Made by a program: the position numbers and the translations under genes. A stretch of 64,000 nucleotides of DNA, taken from an uncultured Bacteroidales bacterium. Lineage in GTDB: Bacteria; Bacteroidota; Bacteroidia; Bacteroidales; UBA932. The notes below the pieces were generated by a model that had not been told where the DNA came from, did not search any database, and saw only the letters and a program-made list of their open reading frames with translations. The DNA is taken from the NCBI GenBank assembly GCA_944322715.1, contig CALUPT010000001.1, positions 186,001 to 250,000 of the forward strand, read 5' to 3'. This document shows, piece by piece, positions 60,909 through 64,000 of the stretch; the stretch's first letter is position 1, and every line of letters begins with the position of its first letter.

Positions 60909-62210
60909 TCAACCGTGTTTAGTAGCGGTTGTCTCTTCGGGAAAACTTACTTTGTCTTTTTTACCCCCCCCGGCGCCTCTTGACGGAGAGAATGAGATGC
61001 GCATTACCATAGATTCGAAATTGTCCCTGTCCCCGGCAGCCGCGTTTCGGATCTTCACCCTGTAGTTGTATATCGTCGAAAGTGAACGTCTGAGGAAATG
61101 TGCAATCTTGGTCGAGTCGTTTATCCCGAGCCGGATCAGTGCCATGACTCTCAGTTCAGTCGTCAGTATTCCGTCCGCAGAAGTGTCTTTCAGCCTTTTG
61201 TCCGGCTGCAGCATGGCGTTGAGCTGGCTTACGAAATCAGGGAACAACTTGAGGAAGGTGGCATCGAACTCGGTATAGAAATCGTGCAGAACGGCATCTG
61301 TATAGTTGGCCGAGCGAAGATTCTCCATTATCTTCTCGAATCCGCCTGTCTTGGCTGTCTTGCGGAGCTGTGACCTGTAGTTGTCCAGGTTTTCAATGTA
61401 GGAGGAACACAGATCCATGTATTTCGACAGGTAGGCCTCCTTGATGTCGTTTGCTTCCAGAAGCATGGAGTTGAAGTCTTTAAGCTTCACATTCGCCTCT
61501 CTGAGGAGTTCGTTCTTCTTGCGTGTCCTGCCCCGTTCGCGGATAATGACCAGCATTGCGCAGAGCAGCATTGTCATCATGAGGCTCAACCAGATGAGCA
61601 GGAATGTAAGCTGCCTGTGCCTTTCTTTCATCTGGGATTCGTATGCGCTTGTAATTACCGGCAGTATGTCTACGGTAGACTGTATATTGAGTCTCGTATG
61701 GGCTACCAGAAAGTCCTTGACGGATCTGGTAGTATAGGAATATGCCCGTTCTATGTCACCTGCATTGTATAGCTGCATTGCGAGTTCGTGCAGTGACCTG
61801 TAGTCGTTCACCGGGGTGCAGAGATCGTTGATTGCACTTGTGGCATAGTAGTATATCACTTTCAGACTGTCACCCAGCTGTCTGTATATGTTTGCCGTGA
61901 TATAGTTGAGTATGGCTTTCTGATGAGAGTCCGTCTCCGGGGAGATGCATCTCTGCTGAAGCTGCGGTAGAATGCTTTTTGCGCGACCCTGTTCCCTCAT
62001 TATCTCAGAAGTCACATAGAGGTATTCGATTGCATTGCTGTCAAGCTGTTCCAGCCTCATCTGACGATAATGTTTCCGCATCCTGTCATATTGCAGTTTC
62101 AGCTCGGGGTCATCCGCGGCTCCGCTCATGTCTTCATAAAGAGACTGTCTTATGTGGTAATATCTGGCGAGCAGGCCTCTGTCCATAAAGACAGTGTCGA
62201 TCTCGTCCAA
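60909..62210 (-). CDS. PUL regulator, C-terminal portion separated by a frameshift
   Basis: A 433-codon stretch that continues the frame of the N-terminal part at 62225-62608 after a one-base shift at the tract 62289-62295. The TTG at 62210 is only the first possible start in this frame; sense continues upstream to the tract (ARLDLAERHILSGAHVDAIRILDEID). It contains a TPR-like helical sensor, a membrane helix (FLLIWLSLMMTMLLCAMLVII), a coiled coil, a conserved region and a C-terminal LuxR-like helix-turn-helix (TTELRVMALIRLGINDSTKIAHFLRRSLSTIYNYRVKI). This is the DUF6377-type regulator plan of Bacteroidales PULs. The restored protein would be 566 residues. An 8-bp G:C tract lies near the C-terminus (60964-60971). 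Confidence 0.82.
   Translation of the reverse strand: MDEIDTVFMDRGLLARYYHIRQSLYEDMSGAADDPELKLQYDRMRKHYRQMRLEQLDSNAIEYLYVTSEIMREQGRAKSILPQLQQRCISPETDSHQKAILNYITANIYRQLGDSLKVIYYYATSAINDLCTPVNDYRSLHELAMQLYNAGDIERAYSYTTRSVKDFLVAHTRLNIQSTVDILPVITSAYESQMKERHRQLTFLLIWLSLMMTMLLCAMLVIIRERGRTRKKNELLREANVKLKDFNSMLLEANDIKEAYLSKYMDLCSSYIENLDNYRSQLRKTAKTGGFEKIMENLRSANYTDAVLHDFYTEFDATFLKLFPDFVSQLNAMLQPDKRLKDTSADGILTTELRVMALIRLGINDSTKIAHFLRRSLSTIYNYRVKIRNAAAGDRDNFESMVMRISFSPSRGAGGGKKDKVSFPEETTATKHG
60964..60971 (-). repeat. Mononucleotide G:C tract (8 bp) near regulator C-terminus
   Basis: Eight consecutive Cs on the plus strand, coding for part of a Gly-Gly-Gly run. A length change would alter the last 20 residues or so, downstream of the helix-turn-helix. 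Confidence 0.75.
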
Positions 62211-62224
62211 TATCCGTATTGCGT

Positions 62225-62608
62225 CTACGTGTGCACCTGACAGTATATGCCGTTCTGCAAGGTCAAGCCTGGCATCGGTCCTGAAATAGGGGGGGTAATG
62301 CCGTCGGTAAGGTCAAATTTCTTTTTTGCGTAGACTATCGCCGAATCGAGATTGTACTGGTAATACTCATCGTATATCCTGTCATATACCTTGTACCTTT
62401 CCTCAGCGGACATATTGTCATACAGCAGGGATTTCATTCCGGCTATCCTGCCCTCTTTCTTTTGGGTGTAGATGTCCCGGTCTTCCACTACCTTGTCGAG
62501 CTGCTCGAGGATGTCCTTGATCTCAGGATTGTGCATGCTTCCTGTGTGGCAGCCGGAAAGGACTGCAAGCGTAAGGATTATGAAGAGAAATGGTCGGTAT
62601 CTGCTCAT
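62225..62608 (-). CDS. PUL regulator, N-terminal portion ending at a frameshift
   Basis: A 127-residue frame. It has a lipobox-like signal (LAVLSGC, Cys20), then a helical segment DILEQLDKVVEDRDIYTQKKEGRI ... RYKVYDRIYDEYYQYNLDSAIVYAKKKFDL typical of the start of DUF6377-type PUL regulators. After LTDGITPP the frame leaves the family pattern and stops about 20 residues later. Adding one C to the tract (7 to 8) would give TPPYFRTDARLDLAERHI and join it to the rest. So the gene is either switched off in this sequence, decayed, rescued by ribosomal slippage on C-CCC-CCC, or affected by a sequencing error. The -7 box at 62613-62620 ends 5 nt before the ATG. Confidence 0.78.
   Translation of the reverse strand: MSRYRPFLFIILTLAVLSGCHTGSMHNPEIKDILEQLDKVVEDRDIYTQKKEGRIAGMKSLLYDNMSAEERYKVYDRIYDEYYQYNLDSAIVYAKKKFDLTDGITPPISGPMPGLTLQNGIYCQVHT
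62289..62295 (-). repeat. Mononucleotide G:C tract (7 bp) at the regulator frameshift
   Basis: Seven Gs on the plus strand (Cs in the mRNA) mark exactly the point where the reading frame of the regulator changes. Confidence 0.8.
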
Positions 62609-62612
62609 TCTG

Positions 62613-62620
62613 CAAAATTA
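62613..62620 (-). promoter_or_regulatory. -7 box for the PUL regulator
   Basis: The minus strand reads TAATTTTG (exact TAnnTTTG). Transcription would start at or next to the ATG at 62608, implying a leaderless message. Confidence 0.55.
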
Positions 62621-62635
62621 TGGAAAAATAGTGAA

Positions 62636-62666
62636 GGGTGTGCCGGAAATCCGTTTCGGCACACCC
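62636..62666 (-). terminator. Hairpin after the SusE/SusF-like gene
   Basis: A perfect 10-bp stem (GGGTGTGCCG at 62636-62645 with CGGCACACCC at 62657-62666) 25 bp after the stop of the SusE/SusF-like gene, followed on the minus strand by a T-rich stretch. It separates that gene from the regulator. Confidence 0.7.
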
Positions 62667-62690
62667 CTGTTTCATGTTTGAGTGTAACTG

Positions 62691-64000
62691 TTATTCTGTC
62701 CTGGTTACTTCGTAGGTCATTTCTACAAGGTTTATCACGATCCTGTATTTCCCGGATTCCTTAATGTCGATTGACATGGTAGGATCGTAGGAATACAGGT
62801 CGATTCTGTTCTTGTAGTCAGGGTCGTTGGTGTAAGTGAGCGTATAGCGTGGCCACCAGTTCCCCGGTTCCGGAGAAGTGAATATCTGGAATTCACCATC
62901 TGCGATTTTGTCGTGGCCGCCTACTGTGACAAACCCTTCCCAGCTGAAAATGCCTTCGGATTCTTTTTTCATCTCCGTGCGTACAGGGTCGTTGTCCCAT
63001 TCGCTTGCAAAGAGTATATACAGGTTCTCTTCGTATGTGGTTTCGTGTTCCTCGACAAGTTCAAGGTTTACCTTATATGTGAGGAAATCGACTGTCACAG
63101 TGTATTTTCCGGTCTTGAGGACAGTGAAACCGACATCAGGCAATACATCGTCGAATTCATTGTAGTTTAAGGATGTTATTGTCCAGTAATCTTCCGACTG
63201 GCTGTTTCTCTTGTAGCCAGGCCAATATGCCTCCTCTTCGTGTCGCGCTGCGAAACGGAATGTACCTCTTGTCATCTCTCCTGTCCATGTGAAACCTGTT
63301 TCTGTCTGCGTCATGATTCTTGACCCATCCCAAAGCCATGCATCTTTCCCGAGAGCGGTTCCGCCTATCATGAGCGTTTCCGGCATCGGTTCACCCGGAT
63401 TCGGATCCTCTGTCTCCACTATGGTGACAGTCATGGTGTTGGTATTGGCAGTGATGAGCTTCCATCCTGCTTCTCCGTTATATGTGAAATTCAGGTCGTA
63501 GTCTGTTCCGGGGTTCGAACTGAAATATTTGAGCATGAGCGTTTCTGAAGAATTCCCATCCCGGACGAATGCAGGCCACCACGAGGTCTGTGATTCCAGG
63601 AATTTGAATTGGTCATTGTCTTCCATCCAGCATGTATATGTGAATACTCCTGCTTCAGTCCTTGTCATAAGTTTTGCATTCACGTAGTCATTTGCGTCCA
63701 CTGCTGTTCCTGTTATGAAAAGGTTTTCAGGTACAGGCTTATAAGACTCGATGCTGTAGGTCAGGCCGATCAGATCGGCTGTCACCTTATATTCTCCGAT
63801 TTCAGCCACTTCTATTGATATGTCATCGGCTGAAGAAGGTGCTTCATCGATTTTTTTCAGACTGTTCTCCGATTCTCCTTTACAGTATGCCGGCCATTTT
63901 GAGTCTTCTGAAACGGAAAAGACGAAATTGCCCTCCTTGAGAACCCCTGTCCAGGAGAACTGCCCTGCCGCATCTTCAAGAGTCATTTTCCCTGCCGTAG
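62691..64000 (-). CDS. SusE/SusF-like surface glycan-binding protein (5' end outside window)
   Basis: The frame is open at the window edge (TAGKMTLEDAAGQFSWTG), so the Met at 63986 is internal. At least 435 residues contain four repeats of a SusE/SusF-type beta-sandwich of about 95-110 residues, each with the pattern GTA/GGTA...D/W...MT/TQTE.GxFTWTG...F.F...WWPxxxR and an ending like YTVTVDFLTYKVNLE. The many Trp residues (SWWPAF, NWWPRY, AYWPGY) are typical of starch/glycan-binding sites. It is the last gene of another PUL-like unit that lies mostly to the right of the window. Confidence 0.87.
   Translation of the reverse strand, partial: TAGKMTLEDAAGQFSWTGVLKEGNFVFSVSEDSKWPAYCKGESENSLKKIDEAPSSADDISIEVAEIGEYKVTADLIGLTYSIESYKPVPENLFITGTAVDANDYVNAKLMTRTEAGVFTYTCWMEDNDQFKFLESQTSWWPAFVRDGNSSETLMLKYFSSNPGTDYDLNFTYNGEAGWKLITANTNTMTVTIVETEDPNPGEPMPETLMIGGTALGKDAWLWDGSRIMTQTETGFTWTGEMTRGTFRFAARHEEEAYWPGYKRNSQSEDYWTITSLNYNEFDDVLPDVGFTVLKTGKYTVTVDFLTYKVNLELVEEHETTYEENLYILFASEWDNDPVRTEMKKESEGIFSWEGFVTVGGHDKIADGEFQIFTSPEPGNWWPRYTLTYTNDPDYKNRIDLYSYDPTMSIDIKESGKYRIVINLVEMTYEVTRTE

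Noticed and set aside
62225..62608. Two independent genes instead of one split regulator
   Set aside because: The frame after the tract contains family-like sequence upstream of any start codon (ARLDLAERHILSG), and the apparent start of the second frame is a TTG in mid-domain.

Overview
The window is chromosomal DNA from a member of the Bacteroidales, probably gut-associated. The evidence is a SusC/SusD polysaccharide utilisation locus, NigD-like and DUF1735 lipoproteins, an S46 dipeptidyl peptidase, an ECF sigma factor paired with a beta-barrel anti-sigma-like protein, DUF4492 in front of cydAB, an EF-G2 paralogue, and many promoters of the Bacteroidetes form (-7 box TAnnTTTG). Base composition looks moderately GC-rich (estimated by eye), which fits an uncultured Bacteroidales lineage better than Bacteroides itself; the genus is not settled. 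I saw no tRNA, rRNA, CRISPR array, insertion sequence or prophage.

Layout. 1-14.2 kb: a truncated DUF4143 ATPase, a large secreted transglutaminase-like protein, CutC, a GH29 fucosidase, a small outer-membrane barrel, a MATE exporter, Mrp, an S46 peptidase, an esterase, RNase HII and an XRE regulator. 14-25 kb: housekeeping genes (EF-G2-like factor, a sigma-54-type response regulator without a DNA-binding domain, Cmk, IspH, EF-P, LptB, DnaX) and an M16 peptidase. 25-28 kb: sigma factor, anti-sigma-like barrel protein and a NigD-like lipoprotein. 28.0-28.3 kb: a two-unit palindromic repeat that ends in a promoter and leads into DUF4492-cydA-cydB and an O-methyltransferase. 32-39.5 kb: a minus-strand run DUF308-dnaG-metG-murB-murA; this MurA carries Asp in place of the fosfomycin-target Cys. 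39.5-47.5 kb: a PHP phosphatase, RecQ, then nhaA-FKBP-DUF3127 and a GH3 beta-glucosidase. 47.5-60.7 kb: a minus-strand PUL transcribed as twin lipoproteins, SusC, SusD, DUF1735/F5-8C lipoprotein, GH110-like beta-helix enzyme and an (alpha/alpha)6 glycosidase. 60.9-64 kb: the presumed PUL regulator and a truncated SusE/SusF-like protein.

How it works together. The PUL reads as a system that captures alpha-galactosylated host or plant glycans through SusCD and lipoproteins, with a GH110-like alpha-galactosidase and a second glycosidase. Its membrane-anchored regulator is split by a frameshift exactly in a 7-bp G:C tract, and a second 8-bp G:C tract lies near its C-terminus, so the regulator may be switched by slipped-strand mispairing. 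This, the twin lipoproteins (altered metallopeptidase-like motif, gene-conversion patch) and the promoter-bearing repeat before cydAB are the observations most worth following.
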